This document shows, one piece after another, positions 51,151 through 59,027 of a stretch of DNA of 64,000 bases (position 1 is the stretch's first letter; every line of letters begins with the position of its first letter). A program made the translations under genes and the position numbers. The stretch is from Martinezella hainanensis (lineage in GTDB: Bacteria > Pseudomonadota > Alphaproteobacteria > Rhizobiales > Rhizobiaceae): contig NZ_FMAC01000003.1 in the NCBI RefSeq assembly GCF_900094555.1, forward strand, positions 434,001 to 498,000. The letters run 5' to 3'. The notes below the pieces were generated by a model that ran no database searches, had not been told where the DNA came from, and saw only the letters and a program-made list of their open reading frames with translations.

Positions 51151-51567
51151 TCACATCGTGGATATGTCCTGTTGCCGGTAGAATGGCAGGACATGATGCT
51201 CGGTAAGCGGCGCCATTGCGATATCTCCCGGATCTTGTGGTGATACCCAGCGGATTTCTTCGATCTCTGCCGCTGGCGTGATTTCGATATTGCCGACATG
51301 CAGGCGGAAGAGATCGGCAACGACGATATGCTCCGGCTCATTGGCTGCCGATGCCTGAAACTTGCCGAGGAACACCAGCTCTTCCGTTGTGACGACAAGT
51401 CTCAACTCTTCGAAAAGCTCCCTGATGAGGGTCTGCTCGGGTGCTTCCTCCGGTTCGATCTTGCCGCCCGGCTGCATGAAGGCCGCCGTGCCGCGCTTGC
51501 GCACGAGCAGCAAATCCCCATCGGGGCGCAGCAGCAAAGCCGCCGCTATCCGTATCGTTTTCATCAT
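51151..51567 (-). CDS. Nudix hydrolase
   Basis: This 138-residue protein contains the Nudix box spread over residues about 32-55: G-x5-E-x7-RE-L-x-EE-x-x-L, with GGKIEPEE and RELFEEL visible. The glycine usually found near the end of the box is arginine. The metal-binding glutamates (RELFEEL) are present, so activity on a nucleoside diphosphate derivative is likely. ATG 51567 or 51564 is used behind GAGG. It is upstream of the MucR-like gene on the same strand but separated by the AT-rich region. Substrate unknown. Confidence 0.85.
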   Translation of the reverse strand: MMKTIRIAAALLLRPDGDLLLVRKRGTAAFMQPGGKIEPEEAPEQTLIRELFEELRLVVTTEELVFLGKFQASAANEPEHIVVADLFRLHVGNIEITPAAEIEEIRWVSPQDPGDIAMAPLTEHHVLPFYRQQDISTM

Positions 51568-51645
51568 GCCTCGATCTGATCGGATTCGCGAGCTGGTTTC
51601 AACCATTGCGATGGTCGCCATATCGAATGCCGGGGCGTCAGCGGG

Positions 51646-52611
51646 CTATTGCGCACTCACCAGATGCTTGCGGAAGAATGCGAGTGTCGCGGCATTCAAT
51701 TCCCGGTGAAATGCGGCCCGATCGAAAGCGGGTGGATCGGCACAGATTACCGGCATAGCTTTTGCCAGTTCGGGTGGGCAAGGAGGCAGGAAGTCGAAAT
51801 GCTGTGAGTTGGGCACGGCGTGAAATTCCGGCTTTTCCGGCAGCTGGTTGGCTATCGCCACGACACTTTCCGGCGTTACACCGTCGCCGCCGCGCTCCGA
51901 TCCCCAGAGCTGCACGGGGACCTTCACCGCCTTGAAGCTATCCGGCGTGAAGAAAACGCTGAGCGGGTCGGCGATCACCGCGGCCTTGATGCGTAGGTCA
52001 TGGGTCAGTTCCGGAAGAGCGCCCTTGTGGACCTGATCGCAAAGTGCGCTGTTATTGCCCTCACACATTCTGAGGCGCTTGCCGAAATGCGGGTTGGCAC
52101 CAATGGCGATGAGCCCGGTATATCCGCCGCGTGAGAAGCCGAACAGTCCGATATGCGCGGCATCGATCTTCCCGGCGTCCGGCCATGGGCCGAGCATGAA
52201 ATCGATCGTCCGCTTGATATCGGCCGGCCGCTCGACGAAGATCGAGAAGTCGTTGATCCGGCTCTTGTCCAAGGCATTGTCGCCGGGATGACTGATGGCG
52301 ACGACGACGAAGCCGGCATCCGCCAGTGTCTCAGCCGTGTCGTGGTGGCCGATGAACGTGCCGCCCTTGCCGTGTGAAATGACGACAAGCGGCAATTTTT
52401 CGCCAGCAACCGGACAATCCTTGGCGATAGTCACGGTGAGGGAGCCGCCCTTAATATCGCTTGGTTGTTGACCACATGGATACCAGACGCCTCCCTTGAT
52501 CGCGGGAAGAGCACCATCGCCCGGAACTTCGATCTGCTGGAAGCCGGCGGCGTGGGCCAGCGGGGTCGCAAGACATAGGAAGACGACAAGGATGAAGTCG
52601 AGGCGGATCAT
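51646..52611 (-). CDS. Secreted alpha/beta hydrolase (dienelactone/PAF-acetylhydrolase-like)
   Basis: This 321-residue protein has a signal peptide (MIRLDFILVVFLCLATPLAH, cleavage near AHA-AG). The core contains LPLVVISHGKGGTFIGHHDTAETLADAGFVVVAISHPGD, then the nucleophile elbow GLFGFSRGGYTGL (Ser in GFSRGG), and a late His in NSQHFDFLPP. These are all parts of an alpha/beta hydrolase catalytic triad. ATG 52611 follows AAGGAG. The enzyme is predicted to be periplasmic or secreted and to act on esters. It is divergent from the PadR module. Confidence 0.87.
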   Translation of the reverse strand: MIRLDFILVVFLCLATPLAHAAGFQQIEVPGDGALPAIKGGVWYPCGQQPSDIKGGSLTVTIAKDCPVAGEKLPLVVISHGKGGTFIGHHDTAETLADAGFVVVAISHPGDNALDKSRINDFSIFVERPADIKRTIDFMLGPWPDAGKIDAAHIGLFGFSRGGYTGLIAIGANPHFGKRLRMCEGNNSALCDQVHKGALPELTHDLRIKAAVIADPLSVFFTPDSFKAVKVPVQLWGSERGGDGVTPESVVAIANQLPEKPEFHAVPNSQHFDFLPPCPPELAKAMPVICADPPAFDRAAFHRELNAATLAFFRKHLVSAQ

Positions 52612-52730
52612 TATAACAACTCCTTTGGCGAGAGACGGATACCGGGGATCGGGCGGTGAGCGTAGCGTCATGAACAAGCGCCGAGCCTTCATAGTTCTCG
52701 AAAAATGCTGCGGCTCAACCTTCTAGCGGC

Positions 52731-52755
52731 AGCTATCTTGCATAAACAGATAGCT
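52731..52755. promoter_or_regulatory. Inverted repeat AGCTATCT/AGATAGCT, putative PadR operator
   Basis: Perfect eight-base arms (52731-52738 and 52748-52755) with a nine-base spacer, 32 bases before the PadR start codon. PadR dimers commonly bind such long inverted repeats overlapping their own promoters. Confidence 0.6.
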
Positions 52756-52787
52756 TGTTATATTCATTCCGTAAAGCTGAGGCGTTC

Positions 52788-53114
52788 ATGACTGACTCGA
52801 TCCAAGTTCAATTGCGAAAGGGCGTACTCGATCTTTGCGTCCTTGCCGTGCTCTCGCGGGGCGAAAGCTACGGCTATGAAATTGCGAGTACGCTGGTTGC
52901 GGCGGTCGGCATGGGCGAAGGAACGATCTACCCGTTGATGCGCAGGATGCAGAACGACGGACTGGTTGCGACCCGCATCGTCGAATCGAACAATGGGCCG
53001 CCGCGTAAATATTATCGGCTCACACCGCTAGGGCGTTCGATTTTCGAAGCGCATCGCCGCGATTGGCGTTCGCTAGCAGGCGCCGTCGACAAGCTACTCG
53101 AGGATTTGCCATGA
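52788..53114 (+). CDS. PadR family transcriptional regulator
   Basis: This 108-residue regulator is a typical PadR winged helix: LRKGVLDLCVLAVLSRGESYGYEIAS, MGEGTIYPLMRRMQNDGLV and NNGPPRKYYRLTPLGRS, where the GTIYPLL-like helix and PRKYYRLT wing are diagnostic. ATG 52788 follows GAGG; a TTG-started extension to 52755 overlaps the operator. It overlaps the DUF1700 gene by four bases (ATGA), and so forms an operon with the two envelope-type genes that follow. Confidence 0.93.
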   Translation: MTDSIQVQLRKGVLDLCVLAVLSRGESYGYEIASTLVAAVGMGEGTIYPLMRRMQNDGLVATRIVESNNGPPRKYYRLTPLGRSIFEAHRRDWRSLAGAVDKLLEDLP

Positions 53115-53683
53115 CCAGGGAAGCCTTTTTGCGCACGCTGAGACTGGGACTTGCGGGCCTGCCTCCCCACGAGGTTGACGATATCGTGGCCGATTATGCT
53201 GCCCATTTTGCCGAATCCGAAGCCTCGGGCCGAAGCGAGGAGGAGGTTTCTGCTGCGCTGGGCGATCCCGCCAGGATCGCAAGGGAGCTGCGTGCGGATG
53301 TCGGGCTGCGCCGCTTCGAGGCACATTGGAGCGTGCCGAACCTGTTGGCTGCCATGATGGCGCTGGCCGGCCTTGCTATCGTCGATATCTTCTTCCTGCT
53401 GCCTCTGTTGTTTGCGGCGATGTTCGTCACGCTCGGCCTTGCGATCGCACTGGTGGCCGTTGGCGCCGTTGGTCTGAAGATCGTCGTTACGACCATACTG
53501 TTCCATATCGGCTTGCCTTCCGTCGGCATGCTGGCCCGCTTGCTTATCGGTGCCGGGCTGGTGAGTTGCTCCGTGGGCGGCGGTGCCTTGCTGCTGATGG
53601 GGCTGAGCTTGGGCATACGCATGCTTGGGCAATATGCGCGCCTGCATTTCCGCTTGGCGCAAGTGGACGAAGGCCGAGCTTGA
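53111..53683 (+). CDS. DUF1700-family membrane protein
   Basis: This 190-residue protein opens with MTREAFLRTLRLGLAGLPPHEVDDIVADYAAHFAE, the helical HAAS-type domain of DUF1700 proteins, then EEEVSAALGDPARIARELRAD. Four hydrophobic segments follow (residues about 77-170). It is probably an inner-membrane protein with a cytosolic N-terminal helical bundle. It overlaps the PadR gene and lies 34 bases before a DUF2807 gene. PadR-DUF1700-DUF2807 sets recur in bacteria and are thought to respond to envelope stress; a role here is inferred from that association. Confidence 0.87.
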   Translation: MTREAFLRTLRLGLAGLPPHEVDDIVADYAAHFAESEASGRSEEEVSAALGDPARIARELRADVGLRRFEAHWSVPNLLAAMMALAGLAIVDIFFLLPLLFAAMFVTLGLAIALVAVGAVGLKIVVTTILFHIGLPSVGMLARLLIGAGLVSCSVGGGALLLMGLSLGIRMLGQYARLHFRLAQVDEGRA

Positions 53684-53717
53684 GCGCCGGACTACACATC
53701 CTTGGAGGAAATGGACA

Positions 53718-54425
53718 ATGAACGGGAAATTGGCGACTGTCGCGACGACCGGGTTGATTTGTGCATTCGTCTTTCTAGCGCTCGGTATCGGGCTTTCCGG
53801 GTCGGATTGGGCAAACGCAGGGCATTGGTGGGGTGGCATGCAGTCCAGTTGCGGATCTGCTGCCTCCGGCAGCCGGCAGGTTATCCTGCCTTTCAGCTCC
53901 AATGGCAGCCTGGCGATCGATATTCCTGCCTCCGTGCAGTATCAGCCGGGCGGAAAGGCGGAGGCCGTCATCAGCGGCGATCCAGCGCTTCTCGATCATG
54001 TCAGGCTGCAGGGCGGCAGGCTGAGCCTGGATTGCAATCCGGGTTGGTCCAGCTCCAAATTCGAGGTCAGCCTGTCGGGGCCGCTCGTCACCGATTGGAA
54101 GGTGCGCGGCAGCGGCGATCTCGCCTTGTCGCAGCTGGATCAAACCGACCTGCGCCTGAGTATATCCGGCAGTGGCAGCGTCACCGCCACAGGCAGCGCG
54201 CGTACGGTCGACTTGGAGGTTTCCGGTTCCGGTACCGCTCGTCTCAAGGAACTGGCCGCTCAATCCGTGAAGATCCGTATTCGCGGCAGCGGTGATGCTG
54301 AGGTCACTGCTGCTGCCGATGCAGACGTATCGATCAGCGGCAGCGGCAATATTGAATTGTATGGACACCCGGTGCTGCGGCGTTCCGAAGTCAGAGGCAG
54401 CGGCCGTCTCGTGCAGGTGCCTTAG
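53718..54425 (+). CDS. DUF2807 (GIN domain) exported beta-helix protein
   Basis: This 235-residue protein starts at ATG 53718 behind GGAGG with a membrane/signal segment (LATVATTGLICAFVFLALGIGLSG). It continues with a repetitive beta-strand domain marked by recurring SGSG, RGSG and SISGSG repeats (for example VRGSGDLALSQL, SISGSGSVTATGSA, EVSGSGTARLKEL, SGSGNIELYG). This is the repeated turn pattern of the DUF2807 beta-helix. It is probably anchored in or exported across the inner membrane. It is the third gene of the PadR module. Confidence 0.88.
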   Translation: MNGKLATVATTGLICAFVFLALGIGLSGSDWANAGHWWGGMQSSCGSAASGSRQVILPFSSNGSLAIDIPASVQYQPGGKAEAVISGDPALLDHVRLQGGRLSLDCNPGWSSSKFEVSLSGPLVTDWKVRGSGDLALSQLDQTDLRLSISGSGSVTATGSARTVDLEVSGSGTARLKELAAQSVKIRIRGSGDAEVTAAADADVSISGSGNIELYGHPVLRRSEVRGSGRLVQVP

Positions 54426-54580
54426 GTCCGACGCGTTGAGCACACTTGCCCGTGCACGGCGGTTTTAGCGGTGCAATTGAGAAAGATTTCGACCCCCTTG
54501 GCGAGTATTCTTGCGGAGCTTCTCATGGGCGGTGCCTCTTTTACCAAGAACGCATTGAGCCCAAAAAGGGAGCTGCAATT

Positions 54581-55735
54581 ATGATGTATCGGATAGCTTC
54601 TATCATTCGAATTCTAACTCTCAGCTTCTGCTTCGGGCTTGCATTTTCTGCCTACGCCTACGCCGAGGCAAATTGCGGAGCCCCAAGTGGTAAGGCTGCC
54701 GGTTGGGAGATCGCGCGACCTGCGGATGTCGGGATCGATCCAAACTTGTTGTGCAACCTTGTCCAGCGCGGCGCAGACCTGAAAGAGACAAACGTGCATG
54801 CCATTCTTGTGGCGCGGCACGGCAAACTGATCTTCGAGCAATACTACTCCGGCTCCGACGAGAGGTGGGGGCAGCAGCTCGGTGATGTCACCTTCGGACC
54901 CTCGGTCCCCCACGATCTCCGCTCGATAAGCAAGAGCGTCGTTTCACTGGTTCTTGGCATAGGGATCGACAAGGGTTGGGTGCGCGACATCGATCAACCT
55001 GTTCTTGCACTTCTTCCGAACTATGCTGATCTTCACTCGCCCGAGAAAGATCGCATCACGTTGCGCGATCTGCTGACAATGTCGAGCGGGCTGACCTGGA
55101 ACGAGCATCTGCCTTACGGCAGCCCGGAGAACAGCGAAACCCGCATGGATCGTGCCGACGACCCTTGTCGCTTCGCGCTCGAGCAGCCTGTCCAACATTC
55201 GCCGGGTTCGGTTTGGAACTATAGCGGTGGTTCGGCTGCCCTGATTGCTTGTGTGCTTCATCAAGCGACCGGGAAGACGATCGACCAATTGGCCGAGGAA
55301 AATCTGTTCAAACCGCTCGGCATTTCGCATGCCGATTGGCATCCCTATCCACAAATTGCAGAACCGGTAGCGGCATCCGGGCTTCGGTTGCTGCCTGGCG
55401 ATACACTTAAAATCGGACAGCTCGTACTCGACAAAGGTATATGGCACGGCCAACAGATCGTACCGGCGGCGTGGATACAGCAGGCAACGACGCCTCAGAT
55501 CAACGGTCCCGGCTCATATTTCTATGGTTTTCAGTTCTGGCTGGGGCGTTCGCTGGTGAACCAACGTCAAGTGGATTGGGCTGCGGGTTTCGGCTACGGC
55601 GGGCAACACCTGGTGATCATCCCCTCGCTTGACATGGTTGTACTCATTCATGCCGGGCTTTATGGAAACCCTGCGGCAGACGGGATCGGTGATGCGATAC
55701 TCAACAAATTTATTCTGCCCGCGGCTACTCCCTAG
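54581..55735 (+). CDS. Secreted serine beta-lactamase-fold hydrolase (class C/NylB-like)
   Basis: This 384-residue protein has a signal peptide (RIASIIRILTLSFCFGLAFS, cleavage near AYA-EA). The serine hydrolase motif is S115-I-S-K118 (SISKSVVSL), followed by Tyr214 in YSGG and a late GYGG near residue 340, matching class C beta-lactamase/6-aminohexanoate-dimer-hydrolase order. ATG 54581 follows GGGAG. The protein hydrolyses an ester or amide in the periplasm; the substrate is unknown. It is a separate unit behind the PadR module. Confidence 0.88.
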   Translation: MMYRIASIIRILTLSFCFGLAFSAYAYAEANCGAPSGKAAGWEIARPADVGIDPNLLCNLVQRGADLKETNVHAILVARHGKLIFEQYYSGSDERWGQQLGDVTFGPSVPHDLRSISKSVVSLVLGIGIDKGWVRDIDQPVLALLPNYADLHSPEKDRITLRDLLTMSSGLTWNEHLPYGSPENSETRMDRADDPCRFALEQPVQHSPGSVWNYSGGSAALIACVLHQATGKTIDQLAEENLFKPLGISHADWHPYPQIAEPVAASGLRLLPGDTLKIGQLVLDKGIWHGQQIVPAAWIQQATTPQINGPGSYFYGFQFWLGRSLVNQRQVDWAAGFGYGGQHLVIIPSLDMVVLIHAGLYGNPAADGIGDAILNKFILPAATP

Positions 55736-55862
55736 AACGCCCTGAAGGTCCGAGGGAATGTTGAGACGCCCGTTCGCGGTCGGCAGGAGTGCGGCAATTG
55801 AACCGTCGAAATTGGGAACGTCGAGCTGTTAGAGTATCCCGCAATCGCCTTGCTTTGAATGA

Positions 55863-55884
55863 TTCTCATGTTAATCAGTGAGAA
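55863..55884. promoter_or_regulatory. Inverted repeat TTCTCA/TGAGAA upstream of the MarR gene
   Basis: TTCTCA (55863-55868) and TGAGAA (55879-55884) with a ten-base spacer, overlapped by TGATT/AATCA (55860-55877), 25 bases before the chosen MarR start. It is a plausible autoregulatory operator. Confidence 0.4.
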
Positions 55885-55909
55885 CCGTAATTCAGGCGAA
55901 TATGCACAC

Positions 55910-56431
55910 ATGCAAAATAAGACAGATGGTGATGTCAAGCAGCGTCCGGAGCAGGGCGCTACGGCGACACAAACGAAGCGGCCGCTGCGCGATCGCCGCC
56001 GCTCGCTGGCGATCGGTCTTCTGCGCGCGCGCGAAGCTGTCATGAGCCATTTCCGGCCGATCCTCGCGGCGCATGATGTGACCGAGCAGCAGTGGCGCGT
56101 CATTCGCGTTCTCTATGAAGGCGGCCAGCTTGATGCGACGGAATTGGCCGACAAGGCATCCATCCTGGCGCCGAGCCTGACGCGCATGATCCGCTCGCTT
56201 GAGGAGCGCGGCTTCATCACCAAGCACAAGGATGATGCCGATGGCCGCAGGGTGCTGCTGCAGATTACTGCGGCGGGTCAGGCGATCGTCGAGGATGTCA
56301 TGCCCGAGAGCCAGAAGGTCTATGCCGATATCGACGCTCGCTTCGGCGTGGAACGCGTCGAAAAGCTTCTCGACATGCTGGAAGAGCTTGCTTCGCTGAA
56401 ATTGGAGAACGGCTCGGGCGGCGAGGAATGA
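55910..56431 (+). CDS. MarR family regulator (HpaR/HpcR-like)
   Basis: This 173-residue protein has RRRSLAIGLLRAREAVMSHFRPILAAHDVTEQQWRVIRVLYEGGQLDATELADKASILAPSLTRMIRSLEERGFI, the pattern of HpaR/HpcR repressors of homoprotocatechuate degradation, ending with DADGRRVLLQITAAGQAIV. This is a winged-helix MarR fold of normal length plus a short N-terminal tail. Starts at 55868 or 55910 are both possible; 55910 is chosen. No hpa degradation genes lie in the window, so the target may be elsewhere or the FeaR-like neighbour. Its promoter carries inverted repeats. Confidence 0.88.
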   Translation: MQNKTDGDVKQRPEQGATATQTKRPLRDRRRSLAIGLLRAREAVMSHFRPILAAHDVTEQQWRVIRVLYEGGQLDATELADKASILAPSLTRMIRSLEERGFITKHKDDADGRRVLLQITAAGQAIVEDVMPESQKVYADIDARFGVERVEKLLDMLEELASLKLENGSGGEE

Positions 56432-56528
56432 ACGCCTCGTCGATTTCGTTAATGTGTTAAGTATTTGATTGACGCCTTGAGGGATCTGTAGCAGTCTTCC
56501 ACAGTGCTGACACTGTTGGGAGGCGGAG

Positions 56529-57515
56529 TTGGACCTGTTGCAGAACCGCAGCCTGGTTGACCGGACATGGTCGCCGACGCCCTACGAGCAATGGGCGGAC
56601 GATCTTCAAAGCATTTGCGGCAGCTTCAATCCGCATCTGATGCAGCGCGGCGATAGCGTTGTCGGCACGGCCAGCCGCATCGATGTCTGCGGCATGGAGT
56701 TTGCCCATGTCTCCAACGATCTCGATTATGTCCACCGCGATTGGGACGATATTCGCCGCGATGCCAACGAGCATCTTTTCCTGATCTTGCAGCTGGAGGG
56801 CGTCTGTGGCGTCGAGCATTCCGGTCAGCAGAATATCCTCGATGTCGGCGAATGTATTCTTGTCGATTCCACCCGGCCGACCACTTTCTATTTTCGCGGA
56901 CACTTCTCCAATCATCTCTCGCTGCACCTGCCGCGCCAGCTGATGTATTCGGAGAGCAAGATCGATTTTGACGTCGCCCGAAAGCTGGAAGCCAGCGACC
57001 CGATGGCGGTGATGCTTCGGGCCTTGATCGCCAAGATGATGACGACGCCGGACAGCGAAGCCGCCTCGCCGTTTTTACGGCAGCTGATGTTCGATACGAC
57101 GCGTCAGGCGTTCCTTTCGACCGGCCTTCAGACTGCGAGCCTGAATTCGCTGCATGAAAGTGCCAGCAAGCGCATGCAGATGGTCGATATTCTGATCGAT
57201 CGGCACCTCACCGAGAGCGACCTCAATGCCAAGTGGCTGGCAACGCGCCTCGGCGTTTCGATCCGTACCCTGCAGCAGGATTTCCAGGGCATGGGCATGA
57301 CCTGCACGACGGTCATTCGCGACAAGCGGCTGCGGTTTGCGCGCGAAAAGATCGAGCAGCTGAAAGAGCAGCGTAACCCGACGACGATAGCCGAAGTCGC
57401 CTATTCGGCAGGATTCAACGACATTTCCTATTTCAATCGCAGCTTCAAGGAACTGTTTGATTGCGCGCCGAGCGAGCTGCTTCGTGCTGCCGAGCCGGCG
57501 CATAGATTGGACTGA
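56529..57515 (+). CDS. AraC family transcriptional regulator (FeaR-like)
   Basis: This 328-residue protein starts with TTG 56529 behind GGAGG. Its N-terminal 200 residues form an AraC-binding-like domain (VCGVEHSGQQNILDVGECILVDSTRPTTFYF). The C-terminal 100 residues carry the AraC helix-turn-helix pair (LNAKWLATRLGVSIRTLQQDFQGMGMT and TTIAEVAYSAGFNDISYFNRSFKELFDCAPSE). Such FeaR/PchR-like proteins activate amine, alcohol or aldehyde oxidation genes. It is 102 bases upstream of the aldehyde dehydrogenase gene on the same strand and probably activates it. The stop codon lies inside a perfect hairpin. Confidence 0.9.
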   Translation: MDLLQNRSLVDRTWSPTPYEQWADDLQSICGSFNPHLMQRGDSVVGTASRIDVCGMEFAHVSNDLDYVHRDWDDIRRDANEHLFLILQLEGVCGVEHSGQQNILDVGECILVDSTRPTTFYFRGHFSNHLSLHLPRQLMYSESKIDFDVARKLEASDPMAVMLRALIAKMMTTPDSEAASPFLRQLMFDTTRQAFLSTGLQTASLNSLHESASKRMQMVDILIDRHLTESDLNAKWLATRLGVSIRTLQQDFQGMGMTCTTVIRDKRLRFAREKIEQLKEQRNPTTIAEVAYSAGFNDISYFNRSFKELFDCAPSELLRAAEPAHRLD

Positions 57516-57539
57516 AGCGCCATCTGCGCTTCAGTCCAA
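57507..57539 (+). terminator. Perfect 14-pair hairpin containing the AraC stop codon
   Basis: TTGGACTGAAGCGC (57507-57520), loop CATCT, GCGCTTCAGTCCAA (57526-57539). The TGA stop (57513-57515) sits in the left arm. There is no T-run, so it may terminate, pause or protect the message ahead of the aldehyde dehydrogenase gene. Confidence 0.6.
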
Positions 57540-57617
57540 GACGAGGCGCGTTTCTCCCCAAGACGGGTTTTGCGGTAGCAGCCATAGTCCTTCCGAAAGT
57601 CACGGGAGGAAAATGTC

Positions 57618-59024
57618 GTGAAGCAGTATACCCTGCTTATCGGTGGCGAGCCTGTTGCCACGTCCCATCATGCGCCGGTTGCCAATCCCTCGAATGGCGA
57701 TGTGGTCGGCTTTATGCCGCTTGCGAGCGAAGCGGATCTCGATCGTGCCGTTACCGCCGCGACGGAAGCCTTCAAAGGCTGGTCGCAGGTATCGAACGAG
57801 GATCGAGCCAGCGCCTGCCGTGCCGTTGCGGAAAAAATCAGCGAGCATGGTGAAGAGCTTGCCCAACTCCTGACGCGTGAACAGGGCAAGCCGCTGAATG
57901 GTCTCGGCTCACGCTTCGAGATCGGCGGCGCGCTCGCCTGGACCCGCCACACCGCCGAACTCGATCTGCCGGTCGAGATCCTGCAGGATGACAATGAAGG
58001 TCGCGTCGAGCTGCATCGCAAGCCGATCGGAGTCGTCGGTTCGATCACGCCCTGGAACTGGCCTGTGATGATCGCCTGCTGGCATATCGTTCCGGCTGTC
58101 CGTGCCGGCAACACGGTCGTCATCAAGCCGTCGCCCTTGACGCCGCTTTCGACCATTCGTCTTGTCGAGATCATGAACGAGGTTCTGCCGCCGGGTGTCG
58201 TCAACGTCGTCACCGGCGAAAACAGCATCGGTGCCGCACTTTCCGCCCATCCCGGCATCGCCAAGATGACCTTCACCGGTTCGACGGAAACCGGCAAGAA
58301 GGTCATGGCCTCTGCCGTTGCCACCCTGAAGCGGCTGACGCTGGAGCTCGGCGGCAATGATGCCGGCATCGTTCTGCCCGATGCCGATCCGAAGGCCATC
58401 GTCGAGGGTCTCTTCTGGGGCGCCTTCATCAACAACGGCCAGACCTGCGCGGCGCTGAAGCGCCTCTATGTGCATGACAGCATCTACGAAGAGGTATGCC
58501 GCGGTCTTGCGGACTACGCCTCCAGGATCGTCGTCGGTGACGGCCTGGACGATGCGAGCATTCTCGGTCCGGTGCAGAACGAGATGCAGTTCAACAAGGT
58601 GCGCGAACTCGTCGACGATGCGCGCGCCAATGGCGGCCGTATCCTGACCGGTGGGGCGCCGATGGATCGCCCGGGCTATTTCTATCCGATCACGCTCGTT
58701 GCCGATGTCGATCACGGCGTGCGCCTGGTCGATGAGGAGCAATTCGGCCCGGCGCTGCCGATCATCCGCTACAGCGACATCGATGAGGTGGTCGCGCGCG
58801 CCAATCAAAATCCGGCTGGCCTTGGCGGCTCCGTTTGGTCCTCCGATGCGGAGAAGGCGAAGCGCTATGCGCTGCAGCTCGAATGCGGCTCGGTCTGGAT
58901 CAACAAGCACGGCACGATCCAGCCGAATGCGCCTTTCGGCGGTGTGAAGCAGTCCGGTATCGGCGTCGAATTCGGCGCGGAAGGACTGAAGGAATTCACC
59001 ACAATCCAGACTGTGTTGAGCTGA
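57618..59024 (+). CDS. NAD(P)-dependent aldehyde dehydrogenase
   Basis: This 468-residue enzyme begins at GTG 57618, behind GGGAGGAAA; the ATG at 57613 runs into a stop after one codon. Catalytic residues are all present: Asn147 (PWNW), Glu243 (ELGGND), Cys277 (NNGQTCAALKR). A Rossmann segment contains FTGSTETGKKV. It oxidises an aldehyde to an acid. The GMC oxidoreductase gene follows after three bases, so the two probably perform successive oxidations of one alcohol, the GMC enzyme first. Close to amine- and choline-pathway dehydrogenases in length; the substrate is unknown. Confidence 0.93.
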   Translation: MKQYTLLIGGEPVATSHHAPVANPSNGDVVGFMPLASEADLDRAVTAATEAFKGWSQVSNEDRASACRAVAEKISEHGEELAQLLTREQGKPLNGLGSRFEIGGALAWTRHTAELDLPVEILQDDNEGRVELHRKPIGVVGSITPWNWPVMIACWHIVPAVRAGNTVVIKPSPLTPLSTIRLVEIMNEVLPPGVVNVVTGENSIGAALSAHPGIAKMTFTGSTETGKKVMASAVATLKRLTLELGGNDAGIVLPDADPKAIVEGLFWGAFINNGQTCAALKRLYVHDSIYEEVCRGLADYASRIVVGDGLDDASILGPVQNEMQFNKVRELVDDARANGGRILTGGAPMDRPGYFYPITLVADVDHGVRLVDEEQFGPALPIIRYSDIDEVVARANQNPAGLGGSVWSSDAEKAKRYALQLECGSVWINKHGTIQPNAPFGGVKQSGIGVEFGAEGLKEFTTIQTVLS

Positions 59025-59027
59025 GCC

